Source: SVMC01 sp045601345
GTDB taxonomy: Bacteria; Bacillota; Clostridia; Oscillospirales; Oscillospiraceae
Assembly (NCBI GenBank): GCA_045601345.1
Contig: JAZRZL010000063.1
Coordinates: 1 to 10,436 of the forward strand
DNA length: 10,436 bases
Direction: 5' to 3'
Positions 1-7,417 of this stretch are shown in pieces. The translations under genes and the position numbers were made by a program. How positions within the stretch are numbered: the stretch's first letter is position 1; each line of letters starts with the position of its first letter. The notes beneath the pieces are model-generated. The model was given only the letters and a program-made list of their open reading frames with translations, made no database searches and was not told the origin of the DNA.

Positions 1-25
1 TTTTCGCAAAATATCCACTATTTTC

Positions 26-46
26 AATATGCCCGTTCGGCATATT
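26..46. repeat. Short perfect palindrome upstream of the first promoter
   Basis: AATATGCC at 26-33 and GGCATATT at 39-46 form a perfect 8-bp inverted repeat around a 5-base loop. No T-run follows on either strand, so it does not look like an intrinsic terminator. It lies about 130 bases upstream of the first promoter and could be an operator, possibly for the XRE-type proteins encoded downstream, but no second copy is seen near the second promoter. The rest of bases 1-177 is AT-rich and shows nothing else I can support. Confidence 0.3.
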
Positions 47-177
47 AACGAACAGATCGAAAAAATGAATCGTATCTTGCATTTTGAAACAAATCGTTTG
101 GGCATTCCTACAAAGTTTTCACGGGCTGTGAATAGTAACAACTTTTTTGCAGTGCCAAAATTGCCAAAAAATTATGC

Positions 178-206
178 TTGACTTTTGTGCGAAAGTATGA
201 TAAATT
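178..206 (+). promoter_or_regulatory. Sigma-A-type promoter for T-box 1 and the first ligase
   Basis: A -35 box TTGACT (178-183) is separated by 17 bases from TAAATT (201-206). The -10 box is preceded by TGA, giving an extended -10 element. Transcription would start near 213, just before the T-box leader. The -10 hexamer is only a 4/6 match to TATAAT; TATGAT at 196-201 is an alternative but leaves a spacer of just 12 bases. Confidence 0.6.
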
Positions 207-212
207 CAGCGC

Positions 213-493
213 AGTTAAATCAAGCGAAGAGCAATGACGAAGACGGTCGGATGGACTGCTCCCAGAGAGTCGGCAATTGGTGTGAAGTCGGCAGCACGAA
301 TTCTATGATCTATCACTTCTGAGCTGAAGGTTCGAACGCCCATCGGTCAGTAGGCACCTTCCGTCCTCCCGCGTTAAGGGATAGGGTCTGTTGGGATCTG
401 AAGGTGGTGCCCTTTTGGGGGCGCAATTTGAGTGGTACCGCGGGTATGTATTTTACAGCTCGTCTCAAGAATCTTCTTGAGACGAGTTTTTTT
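213..493 (+). promoter_or_regulatory. T-box riboswitch 1, probable isoleucine (ATC) specifier
   Basis: This leader precedes the first XRE-cupin-acyl-CoA synthetase gene. Stem I spans roughly 223-325 and carries the AGAGAG and GGTGTGAA distal-loop sequences seen in T-boxes (about 264-285). The 3' side of the specifier loop reads ATC at 312-314, followed by a purine (A315) and CTTCTGAGC. This places ATC as the specifier codon, to pair with tRNA-Ile. The antiterminator T-box sequence GAGTGGTACCGCGGGT lies at 430-445. Its TGGT would pair with an ACCA tRNA 3' end, consistent with discriminator A73, which tRNA-Ile carries. An intrinsic terminator follows. The family is known to allow readthrough when the cognate tRNA is uncharged. 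The specifier is read by alignment to the consensus and to T-box 2, not by a covariance model. Confidence 0.88.
459..493 (+). terminator. T-box 1 regulated terminator hairpin
   Basis: CTCGTCTCAAGA (459-470) and TCTTGAGACGAG (475-486) form a perfect 12-bp stem around a 4-base loop, followed by seven Ts (487-493). The 5' arm lies where the antiterminator partner of the T-box sequence is expected, so the two structures should be mutually exclusive. Confidence 0.88.
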
Positions 494-517
494 GTAGATT
501 TGTAGAAAGGAACGGTC

Positions 518-2785
518 ATGCATACGGAAAATATGAACAATCAACTGCTGGATATTGCACTTCGTATCCGCGAAATGCGTGAAATTGAGGACTTTTCCAC
601 CAGCGAAATGGCAATGAAAACCGGGGTTTCCGAAGCAGAATATCTGCAATATGAAATGGGTCAGGTCGATCTGCCCTTTACCTTCCTGCACAAGTGCGCC
701 AAGGCTTTCGGCGTAGAGCTTACCGACCTTCTTGAAGGCCACAGTGCCAAGCTTTCCAGCTACAATGTAACCAGAAGAGCGCAGGGACCTGTGACGGCCA
801 GTGAGGATGGCATTACCATCCAGTCCATGGCTGCCATGTTCCGCCAGAAGCTGGCCACCCCCTATTGGGTTACTTATGAATATTCCGAGGAGCTACAGCA
901 CCAGCCCATCCACACCACCACCCATGCCGGTCAGGAATTTGACCTTGTCATCAAGGGCACCATGCGCGTCCGGGTCGGTGACCACGTGGAGGTACTCCAT
1001 GAGGGTGACAGCATTTTCTATAACTCCTCTACCCCCCATGGCATGATCGCCATTGATGGCGAATCCTGCGTCTTCTTGGCTATGATTATGGCCAGCGATG
1101 AAACCGATAAGCTGATTGCCCCCACACCACAAAAGGTCAAGATTCCCGAGCCGCCGCTTCTTTGTGAAAAGTTCATTCATCCACAGGAGGATGAGAACGG
1201 TGTTCTGCAAAATATCCAGTTTGTGGACAGTGACAGCTTCAACTTTGCTTTTGATATCGTGGACGGCATTGCAAGACGCGAGCCGGATAAGCTTGCCATG
1301 CTTCATGTGGACAACAACTTTAATGAACGCCGCTTTACCTTCAAGGATATGAAGGATGCCTCCTCTCAGGCTGCCAACTATTTTACCTCCCTGGGTATCA
1401 AGCGCGGTGACCGCGTGATGCTGGTGCTCAAGCGCCATTATCAGTTCTGGTTCTCTATTCTTGCTCTGCACAAGATCGGTGCCATCGCCATCCCCGCAAC
1501 CAACCAGCTTCAGGAGCACGATTTCACCTACCGCTTCCAAGCAGCCGGTGTCAGCGCCATTGTTTGCACCGCAGACGGTGATACCGCCCATCAAGCAGAG
1601 CTTGCAGAGGCCGCCACTAATTTGCAGCTAACAAAAATCATCGTTGGCGCGCCCAGAGAGGGCTGGCATAACTTCGATGAAGAATATGCCCTGTTCTCCC
1701 GCCGCTTCCGCAGAAGAGAGAATTCTCCAAGCGGTGATGATCCTATGCTTATGTTCTTCACCTCCGGCACCACCGGCTATCCCAAGATCGCAATGCACAG
1801 CTACAAATATGCGCTTGGCCACTTTGTCACCGCCAAGTACTGGCACACTGTCAGCCGCACGGGGCTGCACTTTACAATCTCTGAAACCGGCTGGGGCAAG
1901 GCTTTGTGGGGCAAGCTCTATGGGCAATGGCTGTGCGAGGGTGCTGTCTTTACTTACGACTTTGACCGATTTGACGCAGAAAAGATTCTGCCCATGTTCG
2001 CTAAATACAAAATCACCACCTTCTGCGCACCTCCCACGATGTACCGTATGCTCATCAAGCAAGATCTGTCCCGCTTTGACCTAAGCTCTATCGAACACGC
2101 TACCACCGCAGGCGAAGCGCTTAATGCTGAGGTCTTCAACCAGTTCCGCAAGGCAACCGGTTTGGAGGTCGCTGAGGGCTTTGGTCAGACAGAAATGACG
2201 CTTGGTATTGCCAACCTGATCGGTATGCCCATCAAGCCCGGTGCCATGGGGAAGCCCGTCCCCGGCTACGGTATTGATCTGGTCGATCCGGACGGCAATC
2301 CAGTTCCCGATGGTGTCAACGGCGAAATCGTCATCCACACCGAATATACCAAGCCCAACGGCATCTTCCTCGGCTACTACCGTGATGAAGAAAAAACCAA
2401 GCAGGCTTGGCATGACGGTCTCTACCACACCGGCGATCTGGCATGGCGGGATGAGGACGGCTACTACTGGTATGTAGGCCGCGCTGACGATGTGATCAAA
2501 TCCTCCGGCTACCGCATCGGGCCGTTTGAGATTGAGAGCACCATCATGGAGCTGCCCTATGTTCTCGAATGCGGCGTTTCCGCTGCCCCGGATGAGGTGC
2601 GCGGTCAGGTCATCAAGGCCAGCATTGTGCTGGTTCCCGGCAAGGAAGGTACGGAGGAACTCAAGAAAGAGATTCAGAATTACGTCAAGAAGCACACCGC
2701 ACCTTATAAATACCCACGCATCGTGGTCTTCCGAAGCGAACTGCCCAAAACCATTAGCGGAAAGATCATCCGAAATCAGTTATAA
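518..2785 (+). CDS. XRE-cupin-acyl-CoA synthetase fusion (AMP-forming, MACS type), paralogue 1
   Basis: The 755-aa protein has three parts. Residues about 12-75 are an XRE-type helix-turn-helix. Residues about 128-190 are a cupin barrel, with H136, E140 and H174 at candidate metal positions. Residues about 240-755 are an ANL-superfamily adenylate-forming enzyme with phosphate loop TSGTTGYPK (415-423), GFGQTE (554-559), YHTGD (636-640), GRADDVIKSSGYRIGP (654-669) and catalytic Lys749 in TISGK. The synthetase part closely resembles medium-chain acyl-CoA synthetases (ACSM type; for example TGW, YKYPR and LPKT.SGK), which make acyl-CoA from acid, ATP and CoA. Context and the Ile T-box suggest 2-methylbutyrate as substrate (inference). 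The protein is probably cytoplasmic; no signal peptide or membrane segment is seen. AGAAAGGA at 504-511 supports the ATG at 518; an in-frame ATG at 533 is a weaker alternative. The substrate and the role of the N-terminal module are not proven by sequence. Confidence 0.9.
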   Translation: MHTENMNNQLLDIALRIREMREIEDFSTSEMAMKTGVSEAEYLQYEMGQVDLPFTFLHKCAKAFGVELTDLLEGHSAKLSSYNVTRRAQGPVTASEDGITIQSMAAMFRQKLATPYWVTYEYSEELQHQPIHTTTHAGQEFDLVIKGTMRVRVGDHVEVLHEGDSIFYNSSTPHGMIAIDGESCVFLAMIMASDETDKLIAPTPQKVKIPEPPLLCEKFIHPQEDENGVLQNIQFVDSDSFNFAFDIVDGIARREPDKLAMLHVDNNFNERRFTFKDMKDASSQAANYFTSLGIKRGDRVMLVLKRHYQFWFSILALHKIGAIAIPATNQLQEHDFTYRFQAAGVSAIVCTADGDTAHQAELAEAATNLQLTKIIVGAPREGWHNFDEEYALFSRRFRRRENSPSGDDPMLMFFTSGTTGYPKIAMHSYKYALGHFVTAKYWHTVSRTGLHFTISETGWGKALWGKLYGQWLCEGAVFTYDFDRFDAEKILPMFAKYKITTFCAPPTMYRMLIKQDLSRFDLSSIEHATTAGEALNAEVFNQFRKATGLEVAEGFGQTEMTLGIANLIGMPIKPGAMGKPVPGYGIDLVDPDGNPVPDGVNGEIVIHTEYTKPNGIFLGYYRDEEKTKQAWHDGLYHTGDLAWRDEDGYYWYVGRADDVIKSSGYRIGPFEIESTIMELPYVLECGVSAAPDEVRGQVIKASIVLVPGKEGTEELKKEIQNYVKKHTAPYKYPRIVVFRSELPKTISGKIIRNQL

Positions 2786-2792
2786 TTTACGG

Positions 2793-2821
2793 TTGACAAT
2801 TTCATACAGTAGTGATATGAT
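2793..2821 (+). promoter_or_regulatory. Near-consensus extended -10 promoter for T-box 2
   Basis: TTGACA (2793-2798), a 17-base spacer and TATGAT (2816-2821) preceded by TGA make a very strong vegetative promoter. It begins only 8 bases after the stop codon of the first ligase, with no terminator between. The second leader can therefore be transcribed both from here and by readthrough from the first promoter. Confidence 0.85.
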
Positions 2822-2827
2822 TCTTGC

Positions 2828-3102
2828 AACGGCAAGGACGGAGAGGGTTCCCTACAGTCTCATTTCAGAGAGCCGACATTTGGTGCAAGTCGGTAATGGG
2901 CGTTCGGAATTTGTAGCTCCCGAGCCGGAGAGAAGAAAGCGAAAGCAAGTAGACCTCTCCCGCGTCAGCTGCGTTAGTGCTTAGGGTTTGTTAGAACCCG
3001 ATAAGTGGTACATATCGTGAGGTATGTGCAATTTGAGTGGTACCGCGGGTATGCAATTTTGCAGCTCGTCTCAAAGAATCTATCTTTGGGACGGGCTGTT
3101 TT
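2828..3102 (+). promoter_or_regulatory. T-box riboswitch 2, probable valine (GTA) specifier
   Basis: This leader fills the gap between the two ligase genes. Stem I spans about 2830-2927, closed by CGGC (2830-2833) with GCCG (2924-2927). Distal-loop sequences CAGAGAG and TTGGTGCAAG are present at about 2866-2889. The specifier region reads GTA at 2913-2915, followed by a purine (G2916) and CTCCCGAGC. This is the same offset from GAGC as the ATC codon in T-box 1, so GTA (Val) is the likely specifier. The antiterminator sequence GAGTGGTACCGCGGGT occurs at 3035-3050. Its TGGT matches discriminator A73, as in tRNA-Val. The 3' third is very similar to T-box 1 while Stem I differs, which suggests duplication followed by specifier change. 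GTA is less usual than a C-ending specifier, so the codon call is less certain than the T-box call. Confidence 0.87.
3062..3102 (+). terminator. T-box 2 regulated terminator hairpin
   Basis: CAGCTCGTCTCAAAGA (3062-3077) pairs with TCTTTGGGACGGGCTG (3083-3098). The 16-bp stem includes two G-U wobbles, has a 5-base loop, and is followed by TTTT (3099-3102). Closing it would cut off the second ligase and any downstream genes that depend on this transcript. Confidence 0.82.
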
Positions 3103-3139
3103 GTATTACCTGTCTCATATATGGAGGAGAAATAAAAAA

Positions 3140-5434
3140 ATGACGGAAAAATCCTTAACAGGTCTTGATTTTAGAATTCAGGAAATGGCTGGTCGTATCC
3201 GCGACCTTCGTGAGATTACCGGCTTCACAACGCTGGAAATGGCACAGCGCACCGGTGTTACCGAAGAAGAATATGTTCTATGCGAAAACGGAAAAAGCGA
3301 TCTGAACTTTGCTTTCTTATATCGCTGTGCTCTGGCTTTTGGTGTCGATGTTACCGATCTGATTGAAGGTCACAGCCCCAAGCTTCGCTCCTATACGCTC
3401 ACTCGTGCCGGTAAGGGGCAGAAAATCGAGCAGGCGCATGAGATGGTTTATTATTCTCTTGCCGCCGATTTCCAGAACCGTATTGCAGACCCGCTGTTTG
3501 TTCACAATAAGTACAGTGACAAAGCTTTCCATTCCGATATTGAACTGACCTCTCACTACGGTCAGGAGCTGGATATTATCATTCATGGCTCTATGAAGGT
3601 TCAGGTCGGTGAACACACCGAAATTCTTCATGCCGGTGATACCATTTACTACGACAGCAGCATTCCCCACGGCATGGTTGCCGCCGGTGGCGAGGACTGC
3701 ACCTTCTATGCCATCGTCCTTCGCCCGCAGGAAAGCGTTGCCTCCTCCTCCGAAGCAAAACCCGCTGTTGCCGCAAAGCAGGAACAGCCCATGGATGAAT
3801 CCGAGCGAATCTACAATAACTTCATCACACCTACCGAGGATAAAAACGGTCTTTGCACCGCTATTTCCTTCCATAATGAGGAGAAATTCAACTTTGCCTT
3901 CGATGTGGTCGATGCCATTGCCCGCCGTGAGCCGGACAAGCTGGCAATGCTCCATGTTTCCAACGACTTTACCGAGCGCCGTTTCACCTTTAAGGATATC
4001 AAGGATGCCTCCTCTCAGGCAGCCAACTACTTTACCTCCCTTGGTATTAAGCGCGGTGACCGCGTCATGCTCGTTCTCAAGCGCCACTATCAGTACTGGT
4101 TCTCCGTGCTGGGTCTTCATAAGATCGGCGCAATTGCCATTCCTGCCACCAATCAGCTCGTGCAGCACGATTTCAGCTATCGCTTTGAGGCCGCCGGTGT
4201 CAGTGCCATTCTCTGTACTGCCGACGGTGATACCGCACGGCAGGTGGAGCTGGCCGAAGTCGAGGCCGGCATGAATCTGACCAAGATTATTGTCGGTGCG
4301 CCCAGAGAGGGTTGGCACGATTTCAACGAGGAATACGTCCTATTCTCCCGCCGGTTCCGCAGAAGAGAGAATTCCCCCTGCGGCAGCGATCCCATGCTGA
4401 TGTTCTTCACCTCCGGCACCTCCGGCTATCCCAAGATCGCAGCACATAACTATAAATACCCTCTCGGTCATTTCATCACTGCAAAATACTGGCACCGCGT
4501 GGATCCCAATGGTCTGCATCTGACCATTTCCGACACCGGCTGGGCAAAGTCCTCTTGGGGTAAGATTTACGGCCAGTGGCTGTGTGAAGCTGCCATTTTT
4601 GTCTACGACTTCGACCGATTTAATCCCGATAACATCCTTCCCATGTTCGAGAAGTACAAGATCACAACCTTCTGTGCCCCTCCCACCATGTACCGTATGC
4701 TCATCAAGCACGATCTCGGTAAATATGATTTCAGCTCTGTGCGCCATGCCAGCATTGCAGGCGAGGCCATGAACCCCGAGGTTTACCGCCAATTCGAAAA
4801 ATCTACCGGCCTACAAATCATGGAGGGCTTCGGTCAGTCCGAATCCACCCTGATTATCGGCAATCTGGTGGGCGGCAGCCACAAGGTCGGCTCTATGGGC
4901 AAGCCTGTTCCCCTGTACGATGTGCATCTGCTCGATCCCGATGGGCAGGAGGTTCCCGCTGGCGGCACCGGCGAAATTTGCCTGAATATCAGCAATGGTA
5001 TCCCCTGCGGCCTTGCCTATGAATACTACCGCAGCCCGGAAAAGACCGCCGAAACCTGGCGCGATGGCTTCTATCATACCGGCGATTTGGCTTGGCGTGA
5101 TGAGGATGGCTTCTACTGGTATGTTGGCCGCGCTGATGATGTCATTAAGTCCTCCGGCTATCGTATCGGGCCGTTTGAGATTGAAAGCACCATTATGGAG
5201 CTGCCCTATGTTCTTGAATGCGGTGTCTCCGCTGCCCCGGACGAGGTTCGCGGTCAGGTGGTCAAGGCCAGCATTGTGCTGGTTCCCGGCAAGGAAGGCA
5301 CGGAAGAGCTGAAGAAAGAAATTCAGACCTATGTCAAGACCCACACCGCACCCTACAAATACCCACGTATCGTGGTCTTCCGCGAGTCCCTACCTAAGAC
5401 GACCAGCGGCAAGATCATCCGCGCTGCCCTGTAA
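3140..5434 (+). CDS. XRE-cupin-acyl-CoA synthetase fusion (AMP-forming, MACS type), paralogue 2
   Basis: The 764-aa protein has the same order as paralogue 1: XRE helix-turn-helix (about 17-78), cupin (about 130-195, with H139, E143 and H177), an Ala/Ser-rich linker (about 199-217), then the adenylate-forming enzyme (about 250-764). The enzyme carries TSGTSGYPK (424-432), GFGQSE (563-568), YHTGD (645-649) and catalytic Lys758. The last ~110 residues are almost identical to paralogue 1. Differences concentrate in the HTH-cupin part and around the probable acyl pocket (residues about 455-625). Its Val T-box suggests isobutyrate activation (inference); isovalerate is also possible. The frame is open upstream to 3005, but that stretch is the T-box antiterminator and terminator, so I start at ATG 3140 after GGAGGAGA (3123-3130). 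The gene ends 9 bases before the P-loop ATPase. Confidence 0.9.
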   Translation: MTEKSLTGLDFRIQEMAGRIRDLREITGFTTLEMAQRTGVTEEEYVLCENGKSDLNFAFLYRCALAFGVDVTDLIEGHSPKLRSYTLTRAGKGQKIEQAHEMVYYSLAADFQNRIADPLFVHNKYSDKAFHSDIELTSHYGQELDIIIHGSMKVQVGEHTEILHAGDTIYYDSSIPHGMVAAGGEDCTFYAIVLRPQESVASSSEAKPAVAAKQEQPMDESERIYNNFITPTEDKNGLCTAISFHNEEKFNFAFDVVDAIARREPDKLAMLHVSNDFTERRFTFKDIKDASSQAANYFTSLGIKRGDRVMLVLKRHYQYWFSVLGLHKIGAIAIPATNQLVQHDFSYRFEAAGVSAILCTADGDTARQVELAEVEAGMNLTKIIVGAPREGWHDFNEEYVLFSRRFRRRENSPCGSDPMLMFFTSGTSGYPKIAAHNYKYPLGHFITAKYWHRVDPNGLHLTISDTGWAKSSWGKIYGQWLCEAAIFVYDFDRFNPDNILPMFEKYKITTFCAPPTMYRMLIKHDLGKYDFSSVRHASIAGEAMNPEVYRQFEKSTGLQIMEGFGQSESTLIIGNLVGGSHKVGSMGKPVPLYDVHLLDPDGQEVPAGGTGEICLNISNGIPCGLAYEYYRSPEKTAETWRDGFYHTGDLAWRDEDGFYWYVGRADDVIKSSGYRIGPFEIESTIMELPYVLECGVSAAPDEVRGQVVKASIVLVPGKEGTEELKKEIQTYVKTHTAPYKYPRIVVFRESLPKTTSGKIIRAAL

Positions 5435-5443
5435 GAGGCTGCC

Positions 5444-6145
5444 ATGAACTATAAACGACTGACTCTCTTTGCCGGACACTACGGCAGCGGAAAAACCAAC
5501 ATCGCACTGAACTATGCAAGATGGCTGAATCAAAAAAATCTTCCCGTCACCATCGCTGACCTGGATATCGTCAACCCCTACTTCCGCACCAAGGACAGCG
5601 AAGCTGCCTTACGCGCAGAGGGTATTGACCTTATCTGCTCAGAATTCGCCAACTCCAATCTGGATGTGCCCGCCATGCCAAAAGAAATCTATGCATTGGT
5701 GGCAAGCTCCAGCCAGTACGGTGTTCTGGATATCGGCGGTGACGACCGCGGTGCGCTGGCACTGGGAAGATATACCCCGGCCATTCTGGAAGAAAACAAC
5801 TACGAAATGCTATTTGTGGTAAACCGCTCCCGTCCTCTCACAAGGACACCGGCGGATACCATAGAGGTATTGCAGGAAATCGAGGCGGCCTGCCATCTGC
5901 CCTTTACCGCCATCGTCAACAATACCAATCTCGGCTCGCTGACAACTGCGGAGGATGTCCTTTCCAGTGTGCGGTATGCCGAGGAAATTTCCGAAAAAAC
6001 AGGCCTTCCCATTAAGATGACCTGTGCAAAAGAATCCCTTTGTCAAAGCCTGAAGGGGCGCGTTGAAAACCTTTTCCCGCTCTCCCTCCAGAAACTATAT
6101 TACCAAATCAACATGGAGGTGCCCAATGGCGAAACTAACGTTTAA
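5444..6145 (+). CDS. P-loop ATPase (MinD/ParA/CobQ-like nucleotide-binding protein)
   Basis: The 233-aa protein has Walker A GHYGSGKT at residues 11-18, a switch-like DLDIVNPYFRT at 39-49, a Walker B-like strand GVLDIGGDD at 93-101, and a late VNNTN that resembles the base-recognition loop of SIMIBI-class NTPases. It is too short and lacks the CxxC of Mrp/NBP35 iron-sulfur carriers. Such stand-alone ATPases recur beside 2-oxoacid:ferredoxin oxidoreductase genes in Clostridia, as I recall, with no established role known to me. Assembly or activation of the iron-sulfur/TPP complex is one possibility (inference). It follows the second ligase by 9 bases with a modest AGAGG (5434-5438) site, and its end overlaps the ferredoxin gene by 20 bases, so it is almost certainly in the same transcript. 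Confidence 0.82.
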   Translation: MNYKRLTLFAGHYGSGKTNIALNYARWLNQKNLPVTIADLDIVNPYFRTKDSEAALRAEGIDLICSEFANSNLDVPAMPKEIYALVASSSQYGVLDIGGDDRGALALGRYTPAILEENNYEMLFVVNRSRPLTRTPADTIEVLQEIEAACHLPFTAIVNNTNLGSLTTAEDVLSSVRYAEEISEKTGLPIKMTCAKESLCQSLKGRVENLFPLSLQKLYYQINMEVPNGETNV

Positions 6146-6332
6146 AGAAGAGCTTTGCAAGGGCTGCGGTCTTTGCGTAGATGCCTGTCCTAAGCAGCTG
6201 CTGATGCTGTCCAAGACCCGGCTGAACCAGAAAGGCCATGCGCCTGTAGAGCTGACCGATCCTGAAGCCTGTGTTGGCTGCGCGTTCTGCGCGACAATGT
6301 GCCCCGACTGTGTTATCACAGTGGAGCGATAA
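6126..6332 (+). CDS. vorD: Ferredoxin-like delta subunit of 2-oxoacid:ferredoxin oxidoreductase
   Basis: The 68-aa protein carries two [4Fe-4S] motifs: C11-x2-C14-x2-C17-x3-C21-P and C49-x2-C52-x2-C55-x3-C59-P. This is the size and layout of the delta subunit of four-subunit VOR/KOR enzymes, which passes electrons between the TPP-bound intermediate and external ferredoxin. The ATG at 6126 follows GGAGG (6115-6119) at good spacing. The frame is open to an ATG at 6063, but that would add 21 unrelated residues inside the ATPase gene and lacks a comparable site. The 20-base overlap with the ATPase gene suggests translational coupling. The symbol is by analogy; naming of the VOR subunits varies between organisms. 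Confidence 0.92.
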   Translation: MAKLTFKEELCKGCGLCVDACPKQLLMLSKTRLNQKGHAPVELTDPEACVGCAFCATMCPDCVITVER

Positions 6333-6346
6333 GAAAGGAGCAGAAT

Positions 6347-7417
6347 ATGCAGGAAAAAGTTCTGATGAAAGGCAATGAAGCCATTGCCGAAGCCGCAATT
6401 CTGGCCGGTTGCCGCCACTACTTCGGCTATCCCATCACCCCCCAAACGGAGGTTGCCGCATATATGTCCAAGAAGATGCCCAAGATCGGTGGCACCTTCC
6501 TTCAGGCAGAAAGTGAAATTGCTGCAATCAATATGGTCTACGGCGTTGCCTCTACCGGCAAGCGTGTTATGACCTCCTCCTCCAGCCCTGGAATCGCCCT
6601 GAAGTGCGAGGGTATCTCCTATCTGGCAGGCTCTGATCTGCCCGCACTGATCGTCAACGTACAACGCGGCGGCCCCGGCCTCGGCGGTATCCAGCCCTCC
6701 CAGTCCGATTACTTCCTGGCCACCCGCGGCCCCGGCCATGGCGACTTCCATGTACTGGTTCTGGCACCTGCCAGTGTGCAGGAAATGGCCGACCTGACCT
6801 TCAAGGCTTTTGCTCTGGCAGAGAAGTATCGTATGCCCGCCATGCTGCTGGCTGACGGTACCATGGGTCAGATGATGGAGCCGGTCGCTCTGCCCGATGC
6901 CATTGAAATTGATGCCGCTCCCAAGAGCTGGGCCGCTACCGGCACCAACTGCGAGCGTCCGCACAATATCGTCAACTCTCTGTACCTCTCTCCTGATGAT
7001 CTGGAGAAGATGAACAATGAGCGCTATGCGCGTTATGCTCAGATCGAAGAAAATGAGCCGCTGTGGGAAGAATTCATGATGGACGATGCCGATATCTGCG
7101 TTGTCTCCACCGGCATTACCGCCAGAGTCTCCCGCAACGCCATCGTAGAAGCCCGCAAGCAGGGCATCAAGGTTGGTATGCTCCGTCACAACACCCTGTG
7201 GCCGTTCCCGAAGAAAGCCCTTCAGGCTGCCGCAGAAAAGGTCAAGAGCTTCCTGTGCGTGGAGCTGAACATGGGTCAGATGAAGGAAGACGTTGAGCTG
7301 GCCATTCGCTGCACTAAGCCCGTTGGCCTTTGCTACCGCGTCGGCGGCATGATCCAGACCCCGGATGAGGTTCTGGAAGCCATTAAAAAAGCAAATGAAG
7401 AAGGAGGTCAGGCATAA
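6347..7417 (+). CDS. vorB: 2-oxoacid:ferredoxin oxidoreductase alpha subunit (VorB-like)
   Basis: The 356-aa protein has the family signature YPITPQTE at residues 28-35, a pyrimidine-binding domain with FLQAESEIAAINM (about 52-64) and a SSSSPGIALK-type loop (about 77-86), and a C-terminal domain II. With the beta subunit it forms the catalytic core that interconverts a 2-oxoacid plus CoA with acyl-CoA, CO2 and reduced ferredoxin. VOR and KOR alpha subunits are hard to separate by eye; the adjacent ilvE and acyl-CoA synthetases favour branched-chain 2-oxoacids over 2-oxoglutarate. AAAGGAG (6334-6340) supports the ATG at 6347 rather than the open-frame ATG at 6299 inside the ferredoxin gene. 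Its stop codon shares one base with the start of the beta gene. Confidence 0.92.
   Translation: MQEKVLMKGNEAIAEAAILAGCRHYFGYPITPQTEVAAYMSKKMPKIGGTFLQAESEIAAINMVYGVASTGKRVMTSSSSPGIALKCEGISYLAGSDLPALIVNVQRGGPGLGGIQPSQSDYFLATRGPGHGDFHVLVLAPASVQEMADLTFKAFALAEKYRMPAMLLADGTMGQMMEPVALPDAIEIDAAPKSWAATGTNCERPHNIVNSLYLSPDDLEKMNNERYARYAQIEENEPLWEEFMMDDADICVVSTGITARVSRNAIVEARKQGIKVGMLRHNTLWPFPKKALQAAAEKVKSFLCVELNMGQMKEDVELAIRCTKPVGLCYRVGGMIQTPDEVLEAIKKANEEGGQA

Noticed and set aside
1..181. Short reading frames open to the left edge, including a plus frame ending at 181 and minus frames from ATG near 82 and near 108
   Set aside because: No ribosome binding site with good spacing, AT-rich composition unlike the neighbouring genes, and overlap of the plus frame with the -35 box. 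Several frames are open at once, so none can be preferred.
2526..2984. Plus-strand frame running from the end of ligase 1 across T-box 2
   Set aside because: Its first half is out of frame with the conserved ligase C-terminus and its second half is structured leader RNA; there is no recognisable domain.
3005..3139. In-frame upstream extension of the second ligase (45 extra residues)
   Set aside because: It would be translated from the T-box antiterminator and terminator; paralogue 1 has no such extension, and a GGAGGAGA site precedes the ATG at 3140.
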